A stretch of 64,000 nt of DNA from Burkholderiales bacterium (GCA_016219375.1 JACRNC010000023.1:1-64000); one strand, 5' to 3'; positions 1 through 10,533 are shown, counted from the first letter of the stretch. Notes: a model not told the origin generated them from the letters alone. Numbers and translations: made by a program.

Positions 1-51
1 CCCGGCCCCGGCCCCGGCCCCGGCCCCGGCCCCGGCCCCGGCCCCGGCCCC
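1..51. repeat. (CCGGCC)n hexanucleotide tandem repeat, truncated by window edge
   Basis: Eight perfect CCGGCC units occupy positions 2-49, with partial units on each side. The tract begins at the window edge, so its true length is unknown. It lies outside any recognisable gene, about 460 bases upstream of infA. Such tracts are prone to slippage in replication and sequencing. Confidence 0.9.
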
Positions 52-515
52 ACTCGCGCTGAAGCCGCGCCCGGGCCGGTTTTGAGGCCTGCACGCCACA
101 CCACCGCGCGTGCCGCCCGTGCGGATGCACGCGCCCCGGCACCGGCAGGCTGCGCCGCAGAGCGCCAGGGCGTACCATTACGGGTCTCGCGTCGCCGAGG
201 ACTGCCGACCAGTCCGGTGCAGCAGTCCACGACGTCCGGGCGCGGAGCTGACCGGCTCCCCGTGCGCCCGGCAAGGGCCGCAGCCCGCGGCTGCCCACCT
301 TGCCTCCTCGCGGATCGGCCCCACCTGTCCCAGCTGATGCCGGGCCGATCCTGCCGCCCTCGTCGGCGCCGGAGCCGCGCACCGCGCGGTCTGCCTGCTC
401 CGCCCCGCGCCGCCCGTCCCAGACGTCTGCCCGCCCGGGCCCAGCCCGAGTCGGCCGCGGCCGTGTCGCGCCCCTGGCGCACCGGCCCAACTGTCACGAC
501 TACAAGGAGAGCCTC
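52..515. other. Non-coding stretch upstream of infA; no gene recognised
   Basis: This stretch has no reading frame with convincing protein character: long frames exist but are Arg/Pro/Ala-rich, as expected from GC-rich non-coding DNA. A Shine-Dalgarno-like AAGGAGAG lies at 504-511, just before the infA start. I see no clear promoter box, and the infA promoter is presumably somewhere here. Confidence 0.4.
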
Positions 516-776
516 ATGGCCAAGGAAGAACTCATCGAGATGCACGGCAAGGTCGACGAGATCCTGCCCGACTCGCGCTATCGCGTCACGCTGGACAACG
601 GTCACACGCTGATCGCCTACACCTCCGGCAAGATGCGCAAGAACCACATCCGCATCCTGGCCGGCGACAACGTCTCGCTGGAGCTGTCGCCCTACGACCT
701 GACCAAGGGCCGCATCACCTTCCGCCACCTGGAGCGCCGCGGCCCGCCGCCCACGCACAACCGCGGCTCGCGCTGA
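516..776 (+). CDS. infA: Translation initiation factor IF-1
   Basis: The 86-residue product is IF-1, the small OB-fold protein that occupies the A site of the 30S subunit during initiation. The whole length matches the family: it opens [15 protein letters not shown], has the core [19 protein letters not shown] and ends in the [14 protein letters not shown] strand. The ATG at 516 follows AAGGAG with normal spacing, and longer in-frame starts would add only low-complexity sequence. The tail [11 protein letters not shown] is longer than that of E. coli IF-1 (72 aa). The gene is not in a ribosomal-protein operon. Burkholderiales often carry a second, stand-alone infA, and this looks like that copy; that reading is inference. 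Confidence 0.96.
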   Translation: MAKEELIEMHGKVDEILPDSRYRVTLDNGHTLIAYTSGKMRKNHIRILAGDNVSLELSPYDLTKGRITFRHLERRGPPPTHNRGSR

Positions 777-888
777 ACCTGATGCCGCGGCTTCCGCCCG
801 GCCCAGGGTCGGGGCAGCGCAGTCGCAGCCTGCCGGAAAAGCCGCCTTGCTCTGCAAGCCCGCCCGATGCCGATTTTTCTGCGGGCAC

Positions 889-918
889 TTGGCGAACATG
901 AAAACTCGCTGCTATACT
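889..918 (+). promoter_or_regulatory. Sigma70-type promoter of tRNA-Arg
   Basis: A TTGGCG box (889-894) and a TATACT box (913-918) are separated by 18 bases. The -10 box ends ten bases before the mature tRNA 5' end, as expected for a tRNA promoter. Confidence 0.7.
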
Positions 919-928
919 AGCGAGCTTC

Positions 929-1005
929 GCGGCTGTAGCTCAGTTGGATAGAGTACTTGGCTACGAACCAAGGGGTCGTGGGTTCGAATCCTGCCAGCCG
1001 CGCCA
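929..1005 (+). tRNA. tRNA-Arg (anticodon ACG)
   Basis: The sequence folds as a full cloverleaf. The acceptor stem GCGGCTG (929-935) pairs with CAGCCGC (995-1001), followed by discriminator G and an encoded CCA (1003-1005). The anticodon stem CTTGG/CCAAG encloses loop CTACGAA, giving anticodon ACG, which reads CGN arginine codons after A34-to-inosine editing. The T arm has the usual GGTTCGAATC. A promoter precedes it and a terminator follows, so it is a single-gene transcript. Confidence 0.97.
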
Positions 1006-1023
1006 GAACAAGCGTTCTAGAAC

Positions 1024-1057
1024 AACGGGTCAGCCTTCACGGGCTGGCCCGTTTTTC
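1024..1057 (+). terminator. Rho-independent terminator of tRNA-Arg
   Basis: An 11-12 bp stem (1024-1035 with 1042-1053, one G-T pair) has a six-base loop and is followed by a T-rich run. It lies about 20 bases after the tRNA 3' end. Confidence 0.88.
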
Positions 1058-1256
1058 TTTGTGCTGCGTGACCCTCGCCTGAGCCCTGAGCAGGTCTGGC
1101 CGGGCGGCTCTCGCAGACCCGCGTCTGCTGCGACCGAGCCCAGCACGCCGGGAAGATCGGCGGCTGGGCAGCTGGGCGCCCCACGGTGGCTTGTGCCCGC
1201 CGGTCCCACCGGGCTGCGCTGCGGCCCTGATGCAGGCGACCGCGCCGCGCCCGCCG

Positions 1257-2429
1257 TCAGGCGTCCCCGCCAAACAGATCGCGGGTGTAGACCTTGTCGG
1301 CCACGTCGCTCAGGTCGGCGGTGCGGCGGTTGGCCACGATCACGTCGGCCTGCTGCTTGAAGGCAGCCAGGTCGCGCACCACCGGCGAGTTGAAGAAGCT
1401 GTCCTCCTTCAGGACCGGCTCGTAGACCACCACCTCCACGCCCTTTGCCTTCAGGCGCTTCATGATGCCCTGCACGCTGCTGGCGCGGAAGTTGTCGCTG
1501 CCGGCCTTCATGATCAGCCGGTAGATGCCCACCACCCTGGGCTGCCGGCGCAGGATGTCATTGGCCACGAAGTCCTTGCGCGTGGTGTTGGCGTCCACGA
1601 TGGCGCGGATCAGGTTCTGCGGCACGTCCTGGTAGTTGGCCAGCATCTGCTTGGTGTCCTTGGGCAGGCAGTAGCCGCCATAGCCGAAGGACGGGTTGTT
1701 GTAGTGGCTGCCGATGCGCGGATCCAGGCACACGCCTTCGATGATCTGCCGCGTGTCCAGGCCGTGCACCGCGGCATAGGTGTCCAGCTCGTTGAAGTAG
1801 GCCACGCGCATGGCGAGGTAGGTGTTGGCAAACAGCTTGATCGCCTCGGCCTCGGTGTTGTCGGTCAGCAGCACCGGGGCGTCCTTGCGCAGGGCGCCCT
1901 GGCGCAGCAGCTCGGCGAAGGCCTGGGCCCGCGGCGAGCGCTCGCCCACCACGATGCGCGACGGATGCAGGTTGTCGTAGAGCGCCTTGCCCTCGCGCAG
2001 GAACTCCGGCGAGAAGATCAGGTTGGCGCAGCCCAGCTCCTGCTTGAGCCGCTCGGTGTAGCCCACCGGCACGGTGGACTTGATCACCATCACCGCCTGC
2101 GGATTGATGGCCATCACGTCGCGCACCACCGCCTCCACCGAGCGGGTGTTGAAGTAGTTGGTCTCCGGGTCGTAGTCGGTGGGCGTGGCGATGATGACGA
2201 AGTCGGCGCCCGAATAGGCCGCCTGCTTGTCCAGCGTGGCGCTCAGCTTGAGCGGCCTGTCAGCCAGGTAGAGCTCGATCTCGGCATCCTCGATCGGCGA
2301 TTTGCGCGCGTTGATCAGCTCCACCTTGCGCGGGTCGATGTCCAGGGCCACCACCTCGTGGTGCTGCGAGAGCAGGACGGCATTGGAGAGGCCGACGTAG
2401 CCGGTGCCGGCGACTGCGATCTTGGTCAT
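1257..2429 (-). CDS. ugd: UDP-glucose 6-dehydrogenase
   Basis: This enzyme oxidises UDP-glucose to UDP-glucuronate with two NAD+, supplying uronic acid for exopolysaccharide, capsule or LPS. The 390-residue protein starts with a Rossmann fold (GTGYVG, residues 8-13), has PEFLREG around 141-147 and the active-site motif [10 protein letters not shown] with the catalytic cysteine at about 254. The length fits the short bacterial Ugd class. It is a single gene here, with its start (ATG at 2429) facing the ferredoxin gene across about 260 bases. The link to the sugar genes at 25-34 kb is possible but not shown by position. Confidence 0.95.
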   Translation of the reverse strand: MTKIAVAGTGYVGLSNAVLLSQHHEVVALDIDPRKVELINARKSPIEDAEIELYLADRPLKLSATLDKQAAYSGADFVIIATPTDYDPETNYFNTRSVEAVVRDVMAINPQAVMVIKSTVPVGYTERLKQELGCANLIFSPEFLREGKALYDNLHPSRIVVGERSPRAQAFAELLRQGALRKDAPVLLTDNTEAEAIKLFANTYLAMRVAYFNELDTYAAVHGLDTRQIIEGVCLDPRIGSHYNNPSFGYGGYCLPKDTKQMLANYQDVPQNLIRAIVDANTTRKDFVANDILRRQPRVVGIYRLIMKAGSDNFRASSVQGIMKRLKAKGVEVVVYEPVLKEDSFFNSPVVRDLAAFKQQADVIVANRRTADLSDVADKVYTRDLFGGDA

Positions 2430-2690
2430 GGGTCAGGCGTGGTTGCCGGCGCGATGCGCGGCCGGGCATGCGAAAACGATGGCGCCGCCTGCACGCCGTG
2501 CAGGTGGCCGGGGACGCATCGAGCGTATCGCAGGCCCGGCCCTGCAGCGGCTGCCGCAGCGGGCGACGCCGCTTATTCGGGTGTGGGGCCCGGGTGGCGC
2601 CGCCGACAATGCGCAGGTAGAACATGCCCCGGGCCGTGGCCGGACAGGTCAGTCCGGGTGCACCGCGCCTGCATGTGCTGGAGCCCCTGC

Positions 2691-3008
2691 ATGAATGCCC
2701 TGACCATCCTTCCGGCCGGCTGGCGCCTGTCCCTGCAGCCGGGCCAGACGCTGCTGGAGGCGGCCGATGCCGGTGGCGTGCGGCTGCCGCGCTCCTGCCG
2801 CAACGGCACCTGCCGGGAATGCCGTTGCCGGCTGCTGGCCGGTGAGGTGGTCTATGGCGTCCAGTGGCCGGGGCTGAGCGTCGACGAGCGCGACGAGGGC
2901 TGGGTGCTGCCCTGCGTGGCGTACGCGGCGGGCGACGTGACCCTGCTGCAGCCCCATGCGCAACAGCACCCGGCGCCGCCCGGGCAGGCCGCGGGCTCGG
3001 CAGGCTGA
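2691..3008 (+). CDS. 2Fe-2S ferredoxin (plant-type fold)
   Basis: This 105-residue protein matches plant-type 2Fe-2S ferredoxins. Cys36, Cys41, Cys44 and Cys75 form the C-x4-C-x2-C-x(30)-C cluster signature, in the context SCRNGTCRECRC and later LPCVAY. It is a cytoplasmic one-electron carrier. The ATG at 2691 gives the usual family length. The FAD oxidoreductase frame starts 38 bases after its stop on the same strand, so the two are probably co-transcribed, and the ferredoxin may have served that flavoprotein or a monooxygenase elsewhere. The C-terminal dozen residues are low-complexity. Confidence 0.88.
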   Translation: MNALTILPAGWRLSLQPGQTLLEAADAGGVRLPRSCRNGTCRECRCRLLAGEVVYGVQWPGLSVDERDEGWVLPCVAYAAGDVTLLQPHAQQHPAPPGQAAGSAG

Positions 3009-3046
3009 GCCGGGGCTGCGGGCGCGGCGATTGCAAGGCGGGCGCC

Positions 3047-4547
3047 ATGTCGGCCCCGCCTCATGCGTCTTCATCGTTCGACGTCGCCATTGCCGGCGGC
3101 GGCCTGGCCGGCCTGGCCTGCGCGGCGGCACTGGCCCGGCGCGGGCTGCGGGTGGCGGTGTGCGAGGCCCGCGGCGTGCTGGGCGGGCGCGCGTCCAGCC
3201 AGATCGATGCCGTCACCGGCGATGCGGTGGACATCGGCCCGCATGTCATCACCACCGAGCACGTCAACTTCCTGGCGCTGCTGCGCGAGCTGGGCACCGA
3301 CGCGCAGGTGCACTGGCAGCGCCAGCCGCTGATCACGCTGCTGGACACCGGGCTGCCCCCGGCACGCCGGGTGCTGCGCATGCGGCGGTGCGATTGGCCG
3401 GCACCGCTGCATGCCCTGCCCAACCTTCCGCAGGCGCTGAGGGCGGTGGGCTGGGCGGATCTGCTTTCCGGCCTGCGCCTGGGCTGGCAGGCCGCGCGGC
3501 TGGACGAGGCGGCCACGCTGGAGCTGGACGACCGCGATGCGCTCAGCCATCTGCAGGCCCTGGGCGTGAGCCGGCGCATGATCGAGTGGTTCTGGCGCTC
3601 GGCCATGCTGGCGCTGCTCAACCTGCCGCTGGAGCAACGCTCGGCCGCCGCGATGATGCGCGTGGCCCGGCTGCTGATGGGCCGCAGCGGCGCGCACTTC
3701 GGCTTCCCGCGCATCGGGCTGGGCGAGCTCTACGTGCCCGGCTGCGTGGCCGCCATCGAGCAGGCCGGCGGCGTGGTGTGGACCGATGCGCGCGTGCAGC
3801 GCGTGCGCCTGCGCGATGGCCGCGCCGCCGGGATGACGTTGACCGACGGCCGCGAACTGCACGCCACCACCACGGTGCTCGCCCTGCCGCCGGCGCAGGC
3901 GGCAGGCCTGCTGTTGCAGGAAGACGGAGCGGCCCCGCAGAGCCTGGCCGGGCATCAAGGCTGGGGCGACCTGGCCGAGCGTCTGCGGCCGGTGCCCTAT
4001 GTCTGCACCCTGCTGTGGTTCGACCGCCCGATCACGCAGCAGCGCTTCTGGGCGCGAGTGTGGAAGCCCGGCGACCTCAACACCGACTTCTACGATCTGG
4101 CGCGCATCCGGGGGGGCTGTACCGGACGCCGCTGCCCCGTCGTTCCTGGCGGTCAACGCCATCGATGCGCACGAGGCGCTGCAGTGGCCGGACGAGCGCA
4201 GCGTGGCGCGCACGCTGAAGGAGATCGCCGACTTCACGCCTGAGGTGGCGGCCGCCCAGCTGCGCCATGCGCGCGTGCACCGCGTGCCGATGGCCGTGGC
4301 CGCCCCGGTGCCGGGCACCGAGCGGCGGCGCCTGCCGCAGCGCACCACGGTGCCCGGCCTGTGGCTGGCCGGCGACTGGACGCGCACGGGCCTGCCGTGT
4401 TCGATGGAGAGCGCCACGCGAGCCGGGCTGCTGGCGGCTGAAGGCGTGCTGGCCGATCGCGGCACGGCGGCCCGCCTGGCGTTGCCGGTGCCGGAGACGG
4501 CCGGTCTCATCGGGCTGCTGCGCCGGCGACGGCCGGGGCGGGACTGA
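3047..4547 (+). pseudogene. FAD-dependent amine-oxidase/phytoene-desaturase-like oxidoreductase, frameshifted
   Basis: Two consecutive frames together encode one protein of about 499 residues. The first (from ATG 3047) has the N-terminal FAD dinucleotide-binding motif GGGLAGLACAAALARRG and a typical NAD(P)-binding-8 region. The second frame continues with FLAVNAIDAHEALQWPDE and ends with the C-terminal FAD motif TTVPGLWLAGDWT and SMESATRAG. The switch falls at a run of seven G at 4110-4116: removing one G restores a single frame. Without correction, the first frame stops at 4243. The family includes carotenoid desaturases and the hopanoid enzyme HpnE; the substrate is not assigned. Whether the shift is a sequencing error, a true mutation or a phase-variable tract cannot be decided here. 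Confidence 0.8.
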
Positions 4548-4632
4548 GCCCGGGACCGCCTCTGCTGCGTCCACCCGACGGAGCCGCAGAAAGCAAATCC
4601 ACACACCCGCCAGACCGCCAGTCCGCGGCCCG

Positions 4633-5205
4633 TCAGCGATCCCGCCCGCGCCTCCACAGCAAGTAACCCACGGCCAGCACACCGGCCAGCACCGCGGCCT
4701 TCTTGGCGGCACCGGCGGGGTTGTGCCGGAGCTCGGCGCGGCCGCCCATCTCGGCATAGATGTTGGGCACGTGGCCGTGGCGCAGGTCGTCGACCACGCC
4801 TTCGACCACGTTCACCCGGTCGGCAGCCAGCAGCAGCATCCAGCGGCGCAGGTCGTTTTCGCTGAAGCGGAAGGCCAGGCGCCTCATGCTGCCGCTCACA
4901 CCCGAAGGCGGCACGGTGGTGCCGAAGACGGGCGTGATGCGCGGCCGCTCGGTGGATTGCAGGATCTCCACGGTCTGCGCCTGCTGCTCGGGCTCGCCGG
5001 GACGGAAGTCCAGGCGCGGCGGCGTGCGCTCCATCGGCACGGCGGGGCGGTCCTTCGGGTCGAGGTCGGCGCCCCAGCCCTGGATGGCGCTGCGGTCGAT
5101 CACCGGTGCGGGGATGTGGTCCTCGGGGTGGGCATGGGTGTGGCCGTGGTGGTGTGCCGGGTCGGTGCGGGCGCCGGCCTGCGGGTCAAGGCGGGTGTCG
5201 GACAT
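4633..5205 (-). CDS. Hypothetical protein with His-rich N-terminus and C-terminal membrane anchor
   Basis: I do not recognise a named family for this 190-residue protein. The N-terminal 35 residues are rich in histidine (DPAHHHGHTHAHPEDH), a look typical of metal-binding tails. The middle is hydrophilic, with a short conserved-looking block around RLAFRFSENDLRRWMLLLAADRVNVVEGVVDDL. The C-terminus has one hydrophobic helix (AAVLAGVLAVGYLLW) followed by RRGRDR, consistent with an inner-membrane anchor. It lies 24 bases downstream of the zinc alcohol dehydrogenase gene on the same strand, so both are likely in one operon. A role with that enzyme, for example in zinc supply or membrane tethering, is inference only. 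Confidence 0.7.
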   Translation of the reverse strand: MSDTRLDPQAGARTDPAHHHGHTHAHPEDHIPAPVIDRSAIQGWGADLDPKDRPAVPMERTPPRLDFRPGEPEQQAQTVEILQSTERPRITPVFGTTVPPSGVSGSMRRLAFRFSENDLRRWMLLLAADRVNVVEGVVDDLRHGHVPNIYAEMGGRAELRHNPAGAAKKAAVLAGVLAVGYLLWRRGRDR

Positions 5206-5229
5206 GGTCGTGCTCCTCGTCGTTGCCGG

Positions 5230-6384
5230 TCAATGCGCCACGCCGGGCGGCACCAGGATGGTCTTGATGCAGTTGTCCAGCTTGCTGGAGAAGATGTGAT
5301 ACGCGTCGGCCACTTCCTCCAGCGGCACCTTGTGCGTGATCACGCGGCTGGGCTCGATGCGGCCGGCGCGGATGTGCTCGATGAGCCGCGGCAGGTGGCG
5401 CTTCACGCTCGCCTGGTTCATGCGCAGCGTCAGGCCCTTGTTGATGGCATTGCCGATGGGCACGGCATTGAAGGTCGGCCCGTAGACGCCCACGATGGAC
5501 ACCGTGCCGCCCTTGCGCACCGAGTTGATGGCCCAGTGCAGCACGGTGGCCGCACCGCCCTGCAGCTTCATCTTCACGCCGGTCAGGCGCTGCATGAAGT
5601 TGCCCGAGGCCTCGCAGCCCACGCAGTCGATGCACACGTCGGCGCCCAGCCAGTCGGTCATCTTCTTGATGTGGATGGCCATGTCCTCGACCTCCCGGAA
5701 GTCCACCGTCTCGCACTGGGCGTACTGGCGCACGAAGTCCAGCCGGTAGTCCACGCAGTCGACCACGATGACGCGGCCCGCACCCATCAGCCAGGCGGAC
5801 TTGGCCGCGAAGATGCCGATGGGCCCGGCGCCGAAGATCACCACCGTGTCGCCTTCGCGGATGTCGCCCATCTCGGCGGCCTGGTAGCCGGTGGGCAGGG
5901 CGTCGGTCAGCAGCACCGCGTCGTCCAGCGAGATGTCGTCGGGGATCACCGTGGGCCCGACATCGGCCATCGGCACGCGCACGTACTGCGCCTGGCCGCC
6001 GTCATAGCCGCCGGTGGTGTGGCTGTAGCCGAAGATGCCGCCGACGGCCGTGGCCTCGGGATTGGTGTTGTGGCAGTTGCTGTAGAGCTCGCGCTCGCAG
6101 AAGAAGCAGCTGCCGCAGAAGATGTTGAAGGGCACCAGCACGTTGTCGCCCACCTTCAGCCGGCTCACGCCCGAGCCCACCTCCACCACGCGGCCGACGA
6201 ACTCGTGGCCGAAGGTGGTGCCCACGCGGGTGTCGGGCACCAGGCCGTGATAGAGGTGCAGGTCCGAGCCGCAGATGCACGAGCGCGTGACCTGCACGAT
6301 GGCGTCCTGCGGGTGTTCGATCTGCGGCTCGGGCTTGTGCACAGCACGTACGCGGTAGGGACCGCGGTATTCCATGGCGAGCAT
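5230..6384 (-). CDS. Zinc-dependent alcohol dehydrogenase (formaldehyde-dehydrogenase-like MDR family)
   Basis: The 384-residue protein belongs to the medium-chain dehydrogenase superfamily. Catalytic zinc ligands are expected in CICGSDLHLYHG and GHEFVG. The structural zinc loop holds four cysteines (FCGSCFFCERELYSNC), and the NAD-binding motif is VVIFGAGPIGIFAA. The sequence most resembles the glutathione-independent formaldehyde/alcohol dehydrogenase-like group; the substrate is unknown. The ATG at 6384 is chosen because GAAAGGAAG precedes it at good spacing; an upstream start at 6429 lacks this. It is followed by the His-rich anchored protein and is divergent from the sulfate operon. Confidence 0.9.
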   Translation of the reverse strand: MLAMEYRGPYRVRAVHKPEPQIEHPQDAIVQVTRSCICGSDLHLYHGLVPDTRVGTTFGHEFVGRVVEVGSGVSRLKVGDNVLVPFNIFCGSCFFCERELYSNCHNTNPEATAVGGIFGYSHTTGGYDGGQAQYVRVPMADVGPTVIPDDISLDDAVLLTDALPTGYQAAEMGDIREGDTVVIFGAGPIGIFAAKSAWLMGAGRVIVVDCVDYRLDFVRQYAQCETVDFREVEDMAIHIKKMTDWLGADVCIDCVGCEASGNFMQRLTGVKMKLQGGAATVLHWAINSVRKGGTVSIVGVYGPTFNAVPIGNAINKGLTLRMNQASVKRHLPRLIEHIRAGRIEPSRVITHKVPLEEVADAYHIFSSKLDNCIKTILVPPGVAH

Positions 6385-6478
6385 CGGGGCTTCCTTTCGA
6401 TGTGGGAGGCAATGACGCTCGCCCGGCAAGCGGGGCGCCGCGGTGCCGACATGGGTATTGGGTCGGCGCGGGGGTGCT

Positions 6479-6558
6479 TATGCGAAATCCGCATACCCAC
6501 GGGCGCAGCCCTTCGTAGGCGAGGGCGGGGGCGGCTGCCTACCATGCGTTTTCCGCAT
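6479..6558. promoter_or_regulatory. Two ATGCG-N5-CGCAT palindromes upstream of sbp (candidate CysB-type sites)
   Basis: TATGCG-N5-CGCATA lies at 6479-6495 and ATGCG-TTTTC-CGCAT at 6544-6558, with centres 64 bases apart, about six helical turns. The second contains TTTTCCGCAT, the same ten bases that form the inverted repeat upstream of the LysR-type gene at 11727-12671. The first is a plainer match. Binding by that regulator is inferred. The second site ends only five bases before the first possible sbp start. Confidence 0.6.
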
Positions 6559-6563
6559 CTCGG

Positions 6564-7604
6564 ATGGGCCTCGTCATGCCTGCAGCATTCATCAAACAAG
6601 CTTCTGCCCTGCGCCGCGCCCTGGCTGCCACCGTGCTGGCCCTGGGCGCCGGTGCGGCCTGGGCCGATGTCACCCTGCTCAACGTCAGCTACGACGTGAC
6701 GCGCGAGTTCTACAAGGAGATCAACCCCGCGTTCGCCAAGCGCTGGAAGGCGCAGACCGGCGAGACGGTGGCCATCCAGCAGTCGCATGGCGGCTCCAGC
6801 AAGCAGGCGCGCGCCGTGGTGGACGGGCTGGCCGCCGATGTCGTGACGATGAACCAGGCCAACGACATCGACATCCTGGCTGAGCGCGGCAAGCTGATCC
6901 CGGCCGACTGGGCCAAGCGGCTGCCCGACAACAGCGCGCCGACGACCTCGGTGTCGGTCATCCTGGTGCGCAAGGGCAACCCCAAGAACATCCGCGACTG
7001 GACCGACCTGGGCCGCGCCGGCATCTCGGTGGTCATCCCCAACCCCAAGACCTCGGGCAACGGCCGCTACACCTATCTGGCGGCCTGGGGCTCGGCTGTG
7101 AAGAACGGCGCCACGCCCGACGTGGCCCGCGCGCTGGTGCAGCGCATCTTCGCCAACGTGCCGGTCTTCGACGGCGGCGGCCGCGCGGCCACCACCACCT
7201 TTGCCCAGCGCAACATCGGTGATGCGCTGGTCACCTTCGAGAGCGAGGTCGGCCTGATCCGCCAGGAGTTCGGCGACCACTTCGACGTGGTCTACCCGCA
7301 CAACTCCATCCTGGCCGAGAACCCGGTCACGGTGGTCGACAAGGTGGTCGACAAGAAAGGCACGCGCAAGCAGGCCGAGGCCTATCTCAAGTACCTGTGG
7401 ACGGATGAGGCGCAGGCCATCGCCGCCAAGCACGGCATGCGCCCGCGCTCGGCCAAGGTGCTGGCGGCCAATGCGGCGCGCTTTCCCAAGCTCAACCTCT
7501 TCACCGTGGACCAGCTCTTCGGCGGCTGGACCAAGGCGCAGAAGGAGCACTTCGACGACGGCGGCATCTACGACCAGATCCTGGCCGCCGGCCGCCGGCG
7601 CTGA
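6564..7604 (+). CDS. sbp: Sulfate/thiosulfate ABC transporter periplasmic binding protein
   Basis: This 346-residue protein captures sulfate in the periplasm and delivers it to CysTWA. Residues 1-35 form a Sec signal peptide (ALRRALAATVLALGAGAAWA then DV). Sulfate-binding family blocks follow: NVSYDVTREFYKEINPAF, QQSHGGSSKQARAVVDGLAADVVTMNQ and the P-K-T-S-G-N-G-R-Y loop. The length is normal for Sbp/CysP. Starts at 6564 and 6576 are both possible; neither has a good Shine-Dalgarno sequence, which is odd next to the palindrome at 6544-6558. It heads the sbp-cysT-cysW-cysA operon and is probably under CysB-type control. Confidence 0.94.
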   Translation: MGLVMPAAFIKQASALRRALAATVLALGAGAAWADVTLLNVSYDVTREFYKEINPAFAKRWKAQTGETVAIQQSHGGSSKQARAVVDGLAADVVTMNQANDIDILAERGKLIPADWAKRLPDNSAPTTSVSVILVRKGNPKNIRDWTDLGRAGISVVIPNPKTSGNGRYTYLAAWGSAVKNGATPDVARALVQRIFANVPVFDGGGRAATTTFAQRNIGDALVTFESEVGLIRQEFGDHFDVVYPHNSILAENPVTVVDKVVDKKGTRKQAEAYLKYLWTDEAQAIAAKHGMRPRSAKVLAANAARFPKLNLFTVDQLFGGWTKAQKEHFDDGGIYDQILAAGRRR

Positions 7605-7710
7605 TCCGCAGCCTTCCGCCGCCACGCGGCATCGCGGCCCTGTGCCCGCCGCGGCATGGCCGCAAGCCTGCTTCCCTTGACGCGCCGGTACCCCCGCCGG
7701 CGCTTTGACC

Positions 7711-8553
7711 ATGCTGTTCTCCCGCACCCTGCTCAAGCGCCACAGCGTGCTGCCCGGCTTCGACATCGCGCTGGGCTTCACGCTGCTCTACCTGAGCCTG
7801 ATCGTCCTCATCCCGCTCTCAGCCACGTTCCTGAAGACGGTCACGCTGAGCTGGGGCGAGTTCTGGGCCACGGTCACCGACCCGCGCGTCGTCGCCTCCT
7901 ACCGCGTCACCTTCGGCTCCTCGCTGGCCGCGGCCTGCGTCAACGCGGTCTTCGGCCTGGTCGTCGCCTGGGTGCTGGTGCGCTATGAGTTCACCGGCCG
8001 GCGCTTCGTCGATGCGCTGGTGGACCTGCCGTTCGCCCTGCCCACGGCCGTGGCCGGCATCGCCCTGACGGCGCTCTACGCCGCCAACGGCTGGATCGGC
8101 CAGTGGCTGGAGCCGCTGGGCATCAAGGTGGCCTTCACGCCGCTGGGCATCTTCGTGGCCATGACCTTCATCGGCCTGCCGTTCGTCGTGCGCACGGTGC
8201 AGCCGGTGCTGGAGGACTTCTCCAAGGAGCTGGAGGAGGCCTCGGCCACGCTGGGCGCGTCGCGCTGGCAGACCTTCCGCCACGTGATCTTCCCGGTGCT
8301 CACGCCGGCGCTGCTCACGGGCTTTGCGCTGGCATTCGCGCGCGCGCTGGGCGAGTACGGCTCCATCATCTTCATCGCCGGCAACATGCCGATGATCTCG
8401 GAGATCACGCCGCTGCTCATCATCACCAAGCTGGAGCAGTACGACTACGCCGGCGCCACGGCGATCGCGGTGGTGATGCTGGTGGCCAGCTTCCTGCTGC
8501 TGCTGCTGATCAACCTGCTGCAGGGCTGGGCGCGCAAGCGCGTGGGCCGCTGA
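7711..8553 (+). CDS. cysT: Sulfate ABC transporter permease CysT
   Basis: CysT (also called CysU) is one of two membrane permeases of the sulfate importer. The 280-residue protein has about six hydrophobic segments and the ABC-permease EAA loop ([25 protein letters not shown], around residues 170-195) that contacts CysA. The [17 protein letters not shown] block is typical of the CysT/CysW family. The ATG at 7711 is preferred over an in-frame TTG six bases upstream. It follows sbp after about 100 bases and precedes cysW by 16 bases. Confidence 0.95.
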   Translation: MLFSRTLLKRHSVLPGFDIALGFTLLYLSLIVLIPLSATFLKTVTLSWGEFWATVTDPRVVASYRVTFGSSLAAACVNAVFGLVVAWVLVRYEFTGRRFVDALVDLPFALPTAVAGIALTALYAANGWIGQWLEPLGIKVAFTPLGIFVAMTFIGLPFVVRTVQPVLEDFSKELEEASATLGASRWQTFRHVIFPVLTPALLTGFALAFARALGEYGSIIFIAGNMPMISEITPLLIITKLEQYDYAGATAIAVVMLVASFLLLLLINLLQGWARKRVGR

Positions 8554-8569
8554 GAGGGAGCGACCATTC

Positions 8570-9468
8570 ATGTCCACCGCCATCACGACTGCGCCTGCTG
8601 CGGGCATCGCGCCGCGCGGCCTGCAGGGCGCCACCACCGAACCGGCCTGGGTGCGCTGGCTGCTCATCGGCACGGCCCTGGCCTTCCTCAGCTTCTTCCT
8701 CTTCGTGCCGCTGGTGGCGGTGTTCGTCGAGGCCTTCAAGAAGGGCTGGGAGGTGTACGTGGCCGCCATCGTTGAGCCGGATGCGCTGTCGGCCATCAAG
8801 CTCACGCTGCTGGCCGCTGCCATCTCCGTGCCGCTGAACGTGGTCTTCGGCGTGGCCGCGGCCTGGTGCATCGCCAAGTTCGACTTCCGCGGCAAGAACC
8901 TGCTGCTGACGCTGATCGACCTGCCGTTCTCGGTGTCGCCGGTGATCGCCGGCCTGATCTACGCGCTGGTCTTCGGCCTGCAAGGCTGGTTCGGCGAGTG
9001 GCTGCGCGACCACGACATCAAGATCATCTTTGCCGTGCCGGGCATCGTGCTGGCCACGGTGTTCATCACCTTCCCGTTCGTGGCCCGCGAGCTCATCCCG
9101 CTGATGCAGGCCCAGGGCACCGAGCAGGAGGAGGCGGCCACCGTGCTGGGTGCATCCGGCTGGCAGACCTTCTGGCGCGTGACGCTGCCCAACATCAAGT
9201 GGGCGCTGCTCTACGGCGTGATCCTGTGCAACGCGCGGGCGATGGGCGAGTTCGGCGCGGTCAGCGTGGTCTCCGGCCACATCCGCGGCATGACCAACAC
9301 CATGCCGCTGCACATCGAGATCCTCTACAACGAGTACCAGTTCGCCGCCGCCTTTGCCGTGGCCTCGCTGCTGGCCGGCCTGGCGCTGGTCACGCTGGTG
9401 CTCAAGTTCATCGTCGAGCGGCGCGTGAAGGCCGCGTACTCCCAAGCCCAGGACACCGGGGCCCCGCA

Positions 9469-9472
<4 letters not shown>
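8570..9472 (+). CDS. cysW: Sulfate ABC transporter permease CysW
   Basis: CysW is the second permease of the sulfate importer. The 300-residue protein has a hydrophilic N-terminal stretch of about 25 residues, then six hydrophobic segments, with the EAA loop [23 protein letters not shown] and the family block [28 protein letters not shown] lies about ten bases before the ATG. Its stop overlaps the cysA start (ATGA), showing translational coupling. Confidence 0.95.

Positions 9473-10533
<1,061 letters not shown>

Noticed and set aside
82-612. A 176-codon open frame overlapping infA in another phase
   Set aside because: Its product is Arg/Pro/Ala-rich without domain signs and runs through infA in the wrong frame; it is a by-product of high GC content.
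929-1256. tRNA-Arg as an integration (att) site of a mobile element
   Set aside because: No integrase gene, no repeat of the tRNA 3' end and no island-like genes follow; a terminator and ugd do.
4267-6699. An 810-codon + strand frame over the dehydrogenase and His-rich protein
   Set aside because: The minus strand holds two well-conserved or well-formed genes with ribosome sites; the long + frame is Val/His/Ala-rich and has no family signs.
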